A DNA stretch of 64,000 bases from JAXLSZ01 sp046330315 (GCA_046330315.1 JAXLSZ010000008.1:207849-271848); one strand, 5' to 3'. Shown: positions 35,606-44,241, counted from the stretch's first letter. Numbers and translations are program-made. The notes: a model not told the origin generated them from the sequence alone.

Positions 35606-36949
35606 CTATGCCCCGCCTTCGCGGCTCGCCGAGAACCCCTCGGCGACCGCCTCGAGCCCGACCGAGCGCGACCCCTTGACGAGGACGAGGTCCCCGGGCT
35701 CGAGCCGCTCGGAGAGAAGCTGCACCGCCTCCTGCGGCGAGGCGACCAGCTCGTCGGGGCCGAACTCCCGGGCCGCGGCGCCCACCCCGACCACGAGGTC
35801 GATCCCGGCCGCGCGGGCGTGCTCGCCGACCTCGCGGTGGTAGTAAGGGGCATCGGGCCCCAGCTCGGCCATCTCGCCGACCACGGCGATCCGCCGCCGC
35901 GCCGGGCTCGCCGCCAGGTGGTCGAGCGCCGCTCGCATCGAGATCGGGTTGGCGTTGTAGCAGTCGTTGACCAGGACGATTCCCTCACCGAGCTCGAGCC
36001 GCTCGCCGCGCAGGCGGGAGAAGCCTATATCGGCCGTCCGCGCCGACATCTCGGCCAGCGTCGCCCCGATCGCCACCCCCGCGGCGATCGCCGCGAGCGC
36101 GTTGGTGAGGTTGTGGTGCTCGGGAAACCCGAAAGTGACGCGGCGGCGCTCGGCCGGTGTCGTGATCATCGCGCTGATCCCGCCCCCCTCGGGGCGAACC
36201 TCCGACGCGCTGACGTCGCCCCCCTCCCCGAAGCGCAGCAGCCTCGGGGCCGCCTCCAGGTGGGGCTCGAGCGGGCCGGCCTCGGCGGGGACCACCGCAA
36301 CCCCCTCCGGAGGCAGGGCGAGGATCTCGGCCTTTGCCGCGGCCACCGCCTCCACCGAGCCGAGCAGCTCGACGTGGACCGGCCCGACGTTGGTGATCAC
36401 CGCGACGTCGGGCTCCGCGATGCGGGTCAGCTCGGCGATCTGGCCTGGCCCGCGCATCGCCATCTCCAGCACCATCGCCTCGGTGCCGCCCTGGGCGCAG
36501 AGGATGCTGAGCGGCAGCCCAATCTCGGTGTTTCGGTTCTCCTCGCTGGCGTGGACGCGCCCCGGCAGCACCGCGGCCGCGATGTCCTTGACCGAGGTCT
36601 TGCCCACCGATCCGGTCACCCCGACGACGCGGCAGCCCAGCCGTCTGCGCCACTCCCTGGCGAGTCCGGCGAGGGCGGCGAGCGGGTCCGCCACCGCGAA
36701 GACCCAGCCGGGCATCTCCGAGGCGGGCTCGCGGCCCTCGGAGACGACGGCTCCCCAGGCGCCCGAGCCGAGCGCCTCGGGGGCGAAGCGCGAGCCGTCG
36801 GCGGAGGTCCCGCGCAGGCCGAAGAAGAGGTCGCCGGGGCGAACCGCGCGGGAGTCGATCTCAGCGCGCCCGGGAAAGCCCCGGCCTCCCTCCCGGGCCA
36901 CCCTCGCCCCGATCGCGGCGGCGATCTCACCGCCGCGCAGCTCAATCAT
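35606..36949 (-). CDS. murF: UDP-MurNAc-tripeptide-D-alanyl-D-alanine ligase
   Basis: Adds D-Ala-D-Ala to the peptidoglycan precursor. The 447-residue protein has the N-terminal MurF/MurE-type substrate domain (EIDSRAVRPGDLFFGLRG). The P-loop GVTGSVGKTSVKDI carries Ser-Val instead of the usual Thr-Asn. ENRNTEIGLPL and LVNDCYNANPISMRAAL are MurF signatures. ATG at 36949 was chosen; it overlaps the murE stop by 8 nt. Confidence 0.94.
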   Translation of the reverse strand: MIELRGGEIAAAIGARVAREGGRGFPGRAEIDSRAVRPGDLFFGLRGTSADGSRFAPEALGSGAWGAVVSEGREPASEMPGWVFAVADPLAALAGLAREWRRRLGCRVVGVTGSVGKTSVKDIAAAVLPGRVHASEENRNTEIGLPLSILCAQGGTEAMVLEMAMRGPGQIAELTRIAEPDVAVITNVGPVHVELLGSVEAVAAAKAEILALPPEGVAVVPAEAGPLEPHLEAAPRLLRFGEGGDVSASEVRPEGGGISAMITTPAERRRVTFGFPEHHNLTNALAAIAAGVAIGATLAEMSARTADIGFSRLRGERLELGEGIVLVNDCYNANPISMRAALDHLAASPARRRIAVVGEMAELGPDAPYYHREVGEHARAAGIDLVVGVGAAAREFGPDELVASPQEAVQLLSERLEPGDLVLVKGSRSVGLEAVAEGFSASREGGA

Positions 36950-38408
36950 CGCCTGCCCCCTCCGCGGCGGCGAGCGCACGCAGCTCCCCGGAGGCGACCA
37001 GCCGGTCGTCGAAGGGGATCTTCCGGCCCTCCTCGAACTCCTGGCCCTGCTCGGGTCCCTTGCCGGCGATCACCACGGTGTCGCCGGCGCGGGCCTCGCG
37101 GAGCGCCAGGGCGATCGCCGCGCGGCGGTCGGGCTCGACCACCACCGCCTCCCCGCCGGTCCCCTCGAGGATCTCGGCGATGATCGCATCGGGGTCCTCG
37201 GAGCGGGGGTTGTCGGAGGTGATCACCGCCAGGTCGGAGAGGCCCGCCCCCACCCTGCCCATCTTCGGGCGCTTGTCGCGGTCGCGGTCGCCCCCCGCCC
37301 CGAAGACCGAGATCAGCCTGCCGGCGGTCAGCCTGCGCGCGGCGCGCAGCACGTTCTCCAGCGAGTCGGGGGTGTGCGCGTAGTCCACCAGCACCGCGAA
37401 GGGCTGGCCCTCCTGGATTGGCTCGAAGCGCCCCGGGACCCCGGCGACGCCCGCGAGCGCCTCGGCGGCCCGCTGCGGGGGGACCCCAAGCTCCGCGGCG
37501 GCGGCGATCGCGCCGAGCGCGTTGGCGACGTTGAAGTGGCCCGGCAGCCGGATGCGGACCGCCGCCTCGCCGCCCGGGGTCCGCGCCGTGAAGCTCGAGC
37601 CGCCGGCATCGAAGTCGACGTCGGCGGCCGTGAAGTCGGCGTCGGCTCCCAGCGCCGAGAACGTCGTCGAGCCGAACTCCTCGGCGAGGCGGCGCCCGTA
37701 GGGGTCGTCGAGGTTGGCGACGGTGCTCTGCGGTTCCAGATCTGCGAAGAGGATGCGCTTGGCCCGGAAGTAGGCCTCCATGCCGGGATGGAAGTCGAGG
37801 TGGTCCTGGGTGAGGTTGGTGAACAGGGCGACGTCGAAGCGGATCGCGTCGCAGCGGTGGAGCTCCAGCGCGTGCGAGGAGACCTCCATCACGCAGGCCC
37901 GGTCGCCGGCCCCGGCCATCCTCCGGAAGGTGGCCTGGAGGTCGATCGCCTCGGGGGTCGTGCGCACCACCTCCTCCTCGGCGCCCCCGACCACCTGCCT
38001 GACGGTGCCCAGCAGGCCGCAGCTCACCCCCTCGGCCTCGAGGATCTCGCGCAGCAGGAAGCTGGTGGTCGTCTTGCCGTTGGTGCCGGTGATTCCGGCC
38101 ATCGCCAGCTCGGCGGTCGGGTCGCCCCAGAAGCGGGCGGCGAGGGGGGCCATCGCCTCGCGGATCGAGGCGACGCGGACCTGCGCCACGTCGAGGTCGA
38201 GGCTGCGCTCGACCACCAGGCCGGCGGCGCCGTCGGCCACGGCGCCCGCGGCGAAGTCGTGGCCGTCGGCGGTGAACCCGGGCACGCAGAAGAACAGCGT
38301 CCCCGGGTCGACCCTGCGGCTGTCGTAGGCGAGCGCGGTGACCTCGGCGCCCAGGTCACCGCTCGTCGCCTCCACCGCGGCGGCCTCGATCAGGTCCCCG
38401 AGCTTCAC
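36942..38408 (-). CDS. murE: UDP-MurNAc-tripeptide ligase, meso-DAP type
   Basis: Adds the third residue of the stem peptide. The 488-residue protein has YDSRRVDPGTLFFCVPG, the P-loop GITGTNGKTTTSFL, EVSSHALELHRC and NLTQDHLDFH. The DNPRSEDP motif is the meso-diaminopimelate selectivity signature (lysine enzymes differ here), so the cell wall is predicted to contain meso-DAP. Start is GTG at 38408, 43 nt after ftsI. Confidence 0.95.
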   Translation of the reverse strand: MKLGDLIEAAAVEATSGDLGAEVTALAYDSRRVDPGTLFFCVPGFTADGHDFAAGAVADGAAGLVVERSLDLDVAQVRVASIREAMAPLAARFWGDPTAELAMAGITGTNGKTTTSFLLREILEAEGVSCGLLGTVRQVVGGAEEEVVRTTPEAIDLQATFRRMAGAGDRACVMEVSSHALELHRCDAIRFDVALFTNLTQDHLDFHPGMEAYFRAKRILFADLEPQSTVANLDDPYGRRLAEEFGSTTFSALGADADFTAADVDFDAGGSSFTARTPGGEAAVRIRLPGHFNVANALGAIAAAAELGVPPQRAAEALAGVAGVPGRFEPIQEGQPFAVLVDYAHTPDSLENVLRAARRLTAGRLISVFGAGGDRDRDKRPKMGRVGAGLSDLAVITSDNPRSEDPDAIIAEILEGTGGEAVVVEPDRRAAIALALREARAGDTVVIAGKGPEQGQEFEEGRKIPFDDRLVASGELRALAAAEGAGDD

Positions 38409-38451
38409 ACCGGCGATTCTAGGGTCGGCCGTGGAGGCCTCCCCCGGCGGC

Positions 38452-40104
38452 TCAGCGCGGGGCGATCCCCAGGTAGGGAAGGGCGAACTTGGCGATCTCG
38501 CCGAACGCCGGGGCGGCCACCGAGCCGCCGTAGATGTCGCCCTGCGGCTGGTCGACGATCACCGCGACGAGGAGCTTCGGGTCCTGGGCCGGCGCGAAGC
38601 CGATGAAGGAGGCGACGTACTTGGTCTCCGAGTAGGTGCCGTTCTCGGCCACCTGCGCGGTGCCGGTCTTCCCGGCCAAGGTGTAGCCGGGCACGCTGAC
38701 CTCCGAGGCCGTCCCCCCCGGGGCGAGCACGCCCTCGAGCATCGTGCGCACCTCGGCGGCGACCCGCGGGTCGACGACCCGCCGGCCGCGGGGCTCGTGG
38801 ACAGGCCTGCCGTTGACCTTCTCGATCAGCCGTGGGGGCCGGAGGATGCCGCCGTCGGCGATCGCAGCGTAGCCGGCGATCATCTGCATCGGGGTGACCG
38901 AGAGCCCCTGACCCATCGGCAGGTTGCCCATCGTCGAGCCCGAGTAGCTCGCAAGAGGGGGGACGATGCCCCGCTCCTCGCCGGGGAACTGGACCCCGGT
39001 CGGCCGGCCGAAGCCGAAGCGTGCGATCCAGCGGCTGAATCGCTTGGCCCCGAGCTCGAGCCCGATCGTCACCGCCCCGATGTTCGACGACTGGGCGAGG
39101 ATCTGCGCCACGGTCATCGTCTCGGTGGGCCGGGCCTCCGCGTCGGAGATCGTCCGATCGGCGACCTGCAGGGTCGGCGGGAGGGTGAAGGCGGTGTCGG
39201 GGGTCACCAGGCCCTTCTCCAGGGCCGCCGACACCGTGAACGCCTTGAATGTCGAGCCGGGCTCGTAGGTGAAGCCGGTCGCGCGGTTGAGCAGGTCCTC
39301 CGAGCTCGCCGAGGAGAGGTCGCTCGGGTCCACCGGCGGCCAGTTGGCCATCGCCAGGACCTCGGAGCTGCGCGGGTCCATGACGATCGCGGTGGCGCCC
39401 TTCGGCGCGTAGGTCGCCCCGACCGAGGCGAGCACCTTCTCGGTCTCCGCCTGGATCGCCGAGTCGATGGTGAGCTGGATGTCGCCGCCGTCGCTGGCGT
39501 CCTTGACGGTCTGCAGGCGGATCGGCTCGCCGAGGGCATCCATCACCACCTGCCGCTCGCCGTCGGTGCCGTGCAGGACCCCGTCCTCGCCCGCCTCGAG
39601 CCCGGTCAGCGCCTGGTTGTCGACGCCGACCGCGCCGATCACCTGCCCCGCCAGCGCTCCCTGGGGATAGGAGCGGCGGCTGTCGGGCAGCTGGCCGATG
39701 CCCGGCAGCTTCTCGTCGGCGATCCTCTGCGCGGTGGCAAGGTCGACCTTGCGGGCGACGTAGGAGAACCCGGAGTCGGCGGTGATCGCCCTGCGCACCT
39801 CCGGGACGGGCTGCCCCAGGATCCCGGCGAGCTTGGCGGCGGTGCGCCCCGGCCTCTTGACCTGGTAGGGCGTCGCGTAGATCGTCGCGGCGTCCTCGGA
39901 GACCGCCAGCTCCCGGCCGTGGCGGTCGAGGATCCGGCCGCGCAGGCCGGGCACCGTCACGGTCTCCTGCTGCTGGCTCACCGCCTGGGAGGCGAGCTCG
40001 GACCCCTGCACCCCCTGCAGCCAGAACGCCCTCCCCAGGGCGATCGTGAAGCAGAGGAGAAACCCGGCGAAGAGCAGCCCGATTCGCCTCTCGATCAGCC
40101 GCAC
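38452..40104 (-). CDS. ftsI: Septal transpeptidase FtsI (class B PBP, PBP3)
   Basis: Cross-links peptidoglycan at the septum with FtsW. The 550-residue protein has a short cytoplasmic tail, one membrane helix (about 8-26) and a pedestal domain (RGRILDRHGRELAVS). The transpeptidase domain has the active-site serine S284 in GSTFK, SSN at 339-341 and KTG at 479-481. No PASTA repeats are present. It follows the FtsL-like gene and precedes murE. Confidence 0.95.
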   Translation of the reverse strand: MRLIERRIGLLFAGFLLCFTIALGRAFWLQGVQGSELASQAVSQQQETVTVPGLRGRILDRHGRELAVSEDAATIYATPYQVKRPGRTAAKLAGILGQPVPEVRRAITADSGFSYVARKVDLATAQRIADEKLPGIGQLPDSRRSYPQGALAGQVIGAVGVDNQALTGLEAGEDGVLHGTDGERQVVMDALGEPIRLQTVKDASDGGDIQLTIDSAIQAETEKVLASVGATYAPKGATAIVMDPRSSEVLAMANWPPVDPSDLSSASSEDLLNRATGFTYEPGSTFKAFTVSAALEKGLVTPDTAFTLPPTLQVADRTISDAEARPTETMTVAQILAQSSNIGAVTIGLELGAKRFSRWIARFGFGRPTGVQFPGEERGIVPPLASYSGSTMGNLPMGQGLSVTPMQMIAGYAAIADGGILRPPRLIEKVNGRPVHEPRGRRVVDPRVAAEVRTMLEGVLAPGGTASEVSVPGYTLAGKTGTAQVAENGTYSETKYVASFIGFAPAQDPKLLVAVIVDQPQGDIYGGSVAAPAFGEIAKFALPYLGIAPR

Positions 40105-40114
40105 GGCGCCTTCC

Positions 40115-40720
40115 CTAGCCCGAGGCCGCCAGCCGCCTGGCCGCCTCCCGCACCACGTCGGAGCCGGCGTCGCGGTAGTTGACGTCGGTGGGGGCGGGCG
40201 TGTAGAGGCCGATCCCGGCCGCCGCCGAGCCGATCCGCTCGTTGGTCAGCAGGTTCGCCTCGCGGGTGCGAAGGATCGAGTTCTCCTGCTCCAGCGTCTG
40301 GATCTGCTCGTCGATCTTCCCGGCCGAGGCGGCGAAGCTGAGGGTCAGCACGTTGAGCGCGACGATCCCGATCAGCAGCACTCCGATCACCGGGATCCAG
40401 GCCCGGCCTCTGGTCAGGCGGACGATCGGGCCGGAGTCGGGCAGGTGCCCGACCGCGACCGCGGTGCGCCCGATCGCCACCGGGATCAGCCGCCCGCCGG
40501 AGTGGGCCGGGGCGCGGCGGGGGCGGGCTTCGGCCCCGGAGCCGGACGGGGAACGCGGGCCGGGCGGGCACCCCGCTTCGGCCCCGGGCGGGGCGGGGAG
40601 CGCTGGCCCGCGCCGCCGGGGCCGTTTGGGCGCGGCACGGCGCGATTCGGCCGCCCGCCGGGGCCGCTTGGGCGCGGTGGCGGGGGCCGGCTTGCGGCGG
40701 ACCGGTGCGGCGGCTGCCAT
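40115..40720 (-). CDS. ftsL: FtsL-like bitopic division protein with long basic N-terminus
   Basis: A 201-residue protein in the ftsL position between rsmH and ftsI. It has an unusually long, Pro/Arg/Ala-rich cytoplasmic segment (about 1-110), one membrane helix (AWIPVIGVLLIGIVALNVL, about 110-130) and a septum-initiator-type coiled coil (KIDEQIQTLEQENSILRTRE). A short tail follows. Family identity rests on position and topology, as FtsL proteins diverge quickly. ATG at 40720 shares one base with the rsmH stop (TGATG). Confidence 0.8.
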   Translation of the reverse strand: MAAAAPVRRKPAPATAPKRPRRAAESRRAAPKRPRRRGPALPAPPGAEAGCPPGPRSPSGSGAEARPRRAPAHSGGRLIPVAIGRTAVAVGHLPDSGPIVRLTRGRAWIPVIGVLLIGIVALNVLTLSFAASAGKIDEQIQTLEQENSILRTREANLLTNERIGSAAAGIGLYTPAPTDVNYRDAGSDVVREAARRLAASG

Positions 40721-41715
40721 CAGGAAGCCTCCTCGGCGCTCGCCAGCTTCAGCGCCGCCCGCAGGTGGGCCGAGCGCGAGCGCGGGTTGCGGGCCACTTC
40801 CTCGGCGCCGGGCGCGACGGCCCGCCGGGTGAGGAGCTCGGCCTCTGGCTGGTGCCCGCAGACGCAGACGGGAAGCTCGGGCGGGCACACGCACCCCCGG
40901 GCGCGCTCCGAAAGGAACCGCTTGACGAGGCGGTCCTCGAGCGAGTGGAAGCTGATCGCGCCGAAGCGCCCGCCGGGGCGCAGCAGGTCCCAGGCGGCGG
41001 GCAGGGCCCGCTCGAGGGAGTCGAGCTCCCCGTTGACGGCGATCCGCACCGCCTGGAAGGTGCGCCTGGCCGGATGCCCGCCGCCGAAGCGCGCCGAGTC
41101 GGGGATCCCGGCCTTGACCGCGGCGACCAGGTCGGAGGTGCTCGCCAGGGGCCGCCGGGCGACTATCGCGCGGGCGATCCGCTTCGCGTGGCGCTCCTCG
41201 CCGAAGCGGCGCAGAACCTGCGCGATCCGCGACTCGGGCCACTCGTTGAGCAGGTCGGCCGCCGAGAACGGGGCCTCGGGGTCCATCCGCATGTCGAGGG
41301 GGGCGTCGTAGGAGTAGGAGAAGCCCCGTGCCCAGGCGTCGAGCTGGGTCGAGGAGATCCCCAGGTCCATGTAGACGATGTCCACGGCGAGCCCTTCGCC
41401 ACGCAGCCGCCGCAGACCTTCAGCGAAGTCGGCGCGCAGGAAGCGGGTGGAGCACTCGACCTCCGCCGCCAGCTCGGCGAAGCGCCCGGCCACCGAGGGG
41501 TCGCGGTCGATGCAGATCAGCGTCCCCTGCGACCCCAGGCGCTCGGCGACGGCGCGGGCGTGGCCTCCGGCCCCGAAGGTGCAATCCACCGCGGTCTCGC
41601 CCTCGCGGGGACCGAGGGCCTCGACCAGCTCGGCCTCGAGAACGGGTTGGTGATCGGCTGGCATGTAGGTAAGGGTCGCGGTTGCGCTCGCGCTCGAGCG
41701 GGCCGGGGCCTTCAT
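40720..41715 (-). CDS. rsmH: 16S rRNA (cytosine1402-N4)-methyltransferase
   Basis: SAM-dependent methylation of C1402 in the ribosomal P site. The 331-residue protein has HQPVLEAELVEAL, the SAM-binding DCTFGAGGHARAVAERLG and MDLGISSTQLDAWARGFSY. PLDMRMD and ISFHSLEDRLVKRFL near the C-terminus complete the RsmH pattern. ATG at 41715 forms an ATGA with the reconstructed mraZ stop; ATG at 41664 (MPADHQPVL) is an alternative. The frame is open into mraZ, but only because of a frameshift there. Confidence 0.95.
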   Translation of the reverse strand: MKAPARSSASATATLTYMPADHQPVLEAELVEALGPREGETAVDCTFGAGGHARAVAERLGSQGTLICIDRDPSVAGRFAELAAEVECSTRFLRADFAEGLRRLRGEGLAVDIVYMDLGISSTQLDAWARGFSYSYDAPLDMRMDPEAPFSAADLLNEWPESRIAQVLRRFGEERHAKRIARAIVARRPLASTSDLVAAVKAGIPDSARFGGGHPARRTFQAVRIAVNGELDSLERALPAAWDLLRPGGRFGAISFHSLEDRLVKRFLSERARGCVCPPELPVCVCGHQPEAELLTRRAVAPGAEEVARNPRSRSAHLRAALKLASAEEAS

Positions 41716-42150
41716 TCGCCACCCACCGCCAGGCCCTCGGCGATCTGCGGCGCCTCGGCGTCGAGGCTCGGCATCCTGGCGCGCCCAGGCCTCCGCGTCC
41801 CAGATCTCCAGGTACTCGCCGGCCCCCACGACCACGCACCTGCCGCTCAGCCCGGCGTGCTCGAGCAGCGCACCGGGGATGCGGACCCGCCCGGCCGAGT
41901 CGACCTTCTCGTCGAAGGCGCCCCCGTGGAAGCGGCGCCGCAGCCGGCGGGCATCCTGCCCGAAGGGGCTGTGGGGAGCGAGGAAGCGCTCGGAGAGTCC
42001 CTCGAACTCGCTGGTCGTGTGCACCCAGACGCAGGGGTCGAAGCCCTTCGAGAGAACAACTCCCTCGGCGAGAGCCGCGCGGAACCTCGCCGGAATCGTC
42101 AAGCGATCCTTGGAATCCAGACTGTGCTCGTAGAGGCCCCTGAAAGCCAA
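41712..42150 (-). CDS. mraZ: MraZ transcriptional regulator of the dcw cluster, single-base frameshift near the C-terminus
   Basis: DNA-binding ring protein of the AbrB/SpoVT fold that controls the dcw operon. It begins with FRGLYEHSLDSKDRLTIPARFR and has the second repeat DSAGRVRIPGALLEHAGL. It starts at a TTG (42150), with AAGGA about 9 nt upstream. After WARQDAE the uninterrupted frame runs on into rsmH. Removing one C (41765/41766) gives LDAEAPQIAEGLAVGGE and a TGA that overlaps the rsmH ATG, yielding 145 residues, the normal MraZ length. The apparent MraZ-RsmH fusion is therefore probably an indel artefact. Confidence 0.9.
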
Positions 42151-42190
42151 ACCCGGGATTCCTTTCTCGGCGGCGGCGGGAAGGTTTCGG

Positions 42191-42229
42191 ACCGAGGTGG
42201 TGAGGTGGGAGGAGCCTCACCACCCCGGT
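42191..42229 (-). promoter_or_regulatory. Long hairpin in the mraZ leader
   Basis: Two 15-nt arms (42191-42205 and 42215-42229) are complementary except for one position and enclose a 9-nt loop reading CTCCTCCCA in the mRNA sense. The element lies about 40 nt upstream of the mraZ start, downstream of the promoter. The loop resembles an anti-Shine-Dalgarno sequence, so it could influence translation or transcription. Confidence 0.6.
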
Positions 42230-42247
42230 CCTTGGCTTCAACTCGGG

Positions 42248-42280
42248 ACCCACGCTATCCCACTGAGCCCCACTTTGCAA
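42248..42280 (-). promoter_or_regulatory. dcw promoter overlapped by three MraZ-binding repeats
   Basis: On the minus strand TGGGG (42272-42268), TGGGA (42262-42258) and TGGGT (42252-42248) are separated by exactly 5 nt each, matching the known MraZ box (TGGGN direct repeats spaced by 5 nt). A promoter TTGCAA (42280-42275), 17 nt, TAGCGT (42257-42252) overlaps the repeats, so MraZ binding would block RNA polymerase. About 100 nt upstream of mraZ. Confidence 0.85.
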
Positions 42281-42306
42281 CACAACGCTGCTCGGGAATT
42301 CGAGAC

Positions 42307-42323
42307 GATCCGTCGGACGGATC
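42307..42323. promoter_or_regulatory. 17-bp perfect palindrome between the dcw promoter and the divergent membrane protein gene
   Basis: GATCCGTC-G-GACGGATC is a perfect 8-bp inverted repeat with one central base, 27 bp upstream of the dcw -35 and 139 bp upstream of the plus-strand gene at 42462. It has the size of a dimeric regulator site. The regulator is unknown. The rest of 42281-42461 shows no gene. Confidence 0.5.
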
Positions 42324-42461
42324 TGTTAGCCGCCGCGACGGAAGCGCTCAAACCGCACAGCAGAGCCATATGCACCGCCCCCGCCGGGGACCGGCGAAGC
42401 CCTTTCGACGGCCTCCCGCTGCAACCCGCCTTGCACCGCCGCTGCGTGTAGGTTTGCCCCG

Positions 42462-43334
42462 ATGAGCGCTCAACCGCCGGCAGAACCGCCCGTCGCGGAG
42501 GCCCCGCAGGCCGAGCTCGACGACGCCGACGACATGCGCGGCTTCCACTTCCGGCGGCTGATGCGAAAGCCGCTGACCTGGATCCTGCTGGTCCTCGCGG
42601 TGGCCCTGGCGGCGTCCGGCGGCGGAGCCCTCCTGGGCGCGGTCTTCATCGCGGTCGGCGCCGCCGCGGCGATCGTCCTGGTCCTGGTGGTGGTCTTCAT
42701 GATCGCCGACTCGGCCGCCGAGAAGTCCTTCTTCGAGGCCTACGCCAAGCAGCGCGGCATGACCAATGCCGGGCGCACGTCGATTCCCCCGGCGACGCCG
42801 CTGCTGCGAAAGGGGGACGACCGCTACGCCGAGCGGCTGCTGAGCGGGCCGCTCGCCAACGGCGTGGACGGCGCCCTCGCCCTCTACACCTCCGAGCAGA
42901 CCTATACCGACTCCGACGGCAACCGGCAGACCAGCTACTACCGCTACACGCTCGGGATGTGCGACGTCCCGGAGACCAGTGCCGACCTCCCCCTGCTCTA
43001 CTGCCACGGCAAGTTCGGCCTGCGCTCGCTGCAGAAGCTCGAGGACGCCTTCCGCAAGGTCGAGCGGGTGACGCTGGAGAGCGAGGCCCTCGACAAGCGC
43101 TACGAGATCTTCGTCTCCCCCGAGCAGGACGCCAACTGGGTGCGCCAGCTCTTCTCCCCCACCTTCATCGTCTGGCTGACCGACGCCGCTCCGCGGAAGT
43201 TCGCCTTCGAGCTGGTCTCCGGCACGCTCTGCTGCTTCGTCAAGGGCCACAAGAAGAGCGCCGCCGAGCTCGACGTGATGCGGGCGGCCGCGGCTCACGT
43301 CGCGACCCGCCTTCACGAGGAGGCGACCGAGTAG
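42462..43334 (+). CDS. Membrane-anchored protein of unknown function
   Basis: A 290-residue protein I do not recognise. After an acidic, proline-rich N-terminus (about 1-35) come two adjacent membrane helices (about 40-56 and 58-82). The remaining 200 residues are soluble and rich in aromatic and charged residues (SYYRYTLGMCDVP, LLYCHGKFG, WLTDAAPRKFAFELVSG, CCFVKGHKK). The layout (two helices plus a large domain that measures something on one side) recalls DUF3137-like proteins, but no firm family is assigned. It is divergent from the dcw operon and shares a 311-bp intergenic region with it. Confidence 0.7.
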   Translation: MSAQPPAEPPVAEAPQAELDDADDMRGFHFRRLMRKPLTWILLVLAVALAASGGGALLGAVFIAVGAAAAIVLVLVVVFMIADSAAEKSFFEAYAKQRGMTNAGRTSIPPATPLLRKGDDRYAERLLSGPLANGVDGALALYTSEQTYTDSDGNRQTSYYRYTLGMCDVPETSADLPLLYCHGKFGLRSLQKLEDAFRKVERVTLESEALDKRYEIFVSPEQDANWVRQLFSPTFIVWLTDAAPRKFAFELVSGTLCCFVKGHKKSAAELDVMRAAAAHVATRLHEEATE

Positions 43335-43345
43335 GCGGCCGCCGG

Positions 43346-43417
43346 GTGGCCCGTCCCCCAACCTTTCACCCGAACTTCACAACACCGAAGACAGTCGCAT
43401 CCACCCAGACGGGCCAC
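43346..43417. terminator. Inverted repeat between convergent genes
   Basis: GTGGCCCGTC (43346-43355) and GACGGGCCAC (43408-43417) are perfect 10-bp complements enclosing 52 bp, between the convergent stops of the 42462 gene and tadC. Its left part repeats the sequence found at 16583-16605. Possibly a bidirectional transcription end. Confidence 0.45.
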
Positions 43418-44241
43418 TAGCCGAAGCCGGCGAGCAGGCGGTCGGCGTTGGCGACCAGCGCCGCGCCGATCAGCAGCAGCACCGAGGGCACCAGGACCAG
43501 GGCGACCACGAGCTGGATCTTCGGCGCGGCCCGTGCCGCCCGCTCGGAGACCGCGCGGCGCTGCTGGCCGCGGAGGGTGCGAGCCTGCCCGCGAAGCTCC
43601 TCGGCGAGCGGGGACCCGAAGCGCCGGGACCGCTCGATCGCAGCGCAGAGCGCGGCGACCTCACCGCCGGCGACCCGCCGCCGCAGCGCGGCCAGCGCGA
43701 CCCCCATCGGGACGCCGCAGGTGACCTCGGCCACGGTCACGCCCAGCTCTCGCGCCAGGGGCCCGTCGGTGGCCGAGGCGACCTGGCCGAACCCCGACGC
43801 GGTGCCGCGTCCCAGCGCCGCGCCGGTCGAGAGGATGTCCAGCGCGTCGGGGAGGGCCGCGAGGAGCCGCGCGTGCCGCCGCCGCGCCGATCTCTCCAGC
43901 AGGGCGTCGGGGACCAGGAAACCCGCGCACGGCAGGCCCGCGAGGATCAGCCAGGAGAGCCTGCCGGGCGCCGCGGGTGCGGCCGCCAGTCCCGCCAGGG
44001 CGCCCGCCAGAGCGCACCCGGCCTTGGCGAGCAGGACCGTGACCGGCCGCAACCGCCCCCCGAGGCCCGCCCGGGCGATGCGCCCCGGGACGCCCAGCCG
44101 CAGGCCGGCCGCAAGGGCCGGCGCCGAGAGTGGTCCGGGGAGGGCGGCCCCCGGCGGCCGGGCGCCGCCGCCGAGCATCTCGCGCAGGGCCGCCGCCGAG
44201 AGCAGCAGGGCCAGCGCGGCGAGGGCTGCCGCCGCGCTCAC
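43417..44241 (-). CDS. tadC: TadC-like pilus assembly inner-membrane protein
   Basis: GspF/T2SS-F-type platform protein of a Tad (Flp) pilus or related secretion system. The 274-residue protein has N-terminal hydrophobic helices and the F domain from about 110 (ARLLAALPDALDILSTGAALG, ELGVTVAEVTCGVPMG). Two C-terminal helices end in PKIQLVVALVLVPSVLLLIGAAL split over positions 236-258. GTG at 44241 overlaps the tadB stop (GTGA). Confidence 0.83.
   Translation of the reverse strand: MSAAAALAALALLLSAAALREMLGGGARPPGAALPGPLSAPALAAGLRLGVPGRIARAGLGGRLRPVTVLLAKAGCALAGALAGLAAAPAAPGRLSWLILAGLPCAGFLVPDALLERSARRRHARLLAALPDALDILSTGAALGRGTASGFGQVASATDGPLARELGVTVAEVTCGVPMGVALAALRRRVAGGEVAALCAAIERSRRFGSPLAEELRGQARTLRGQQRRAVSERAARAAPKIQLVVALVLVPSVLLLIGAALVANADRLLAGFG

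Noticed and set aside
40720..42150. True MraZ-RsmH fusion protein
   Set aside because: One-base correction restores both a canonical MraZ end and an ATGA start overlap, so two genes are more likely.
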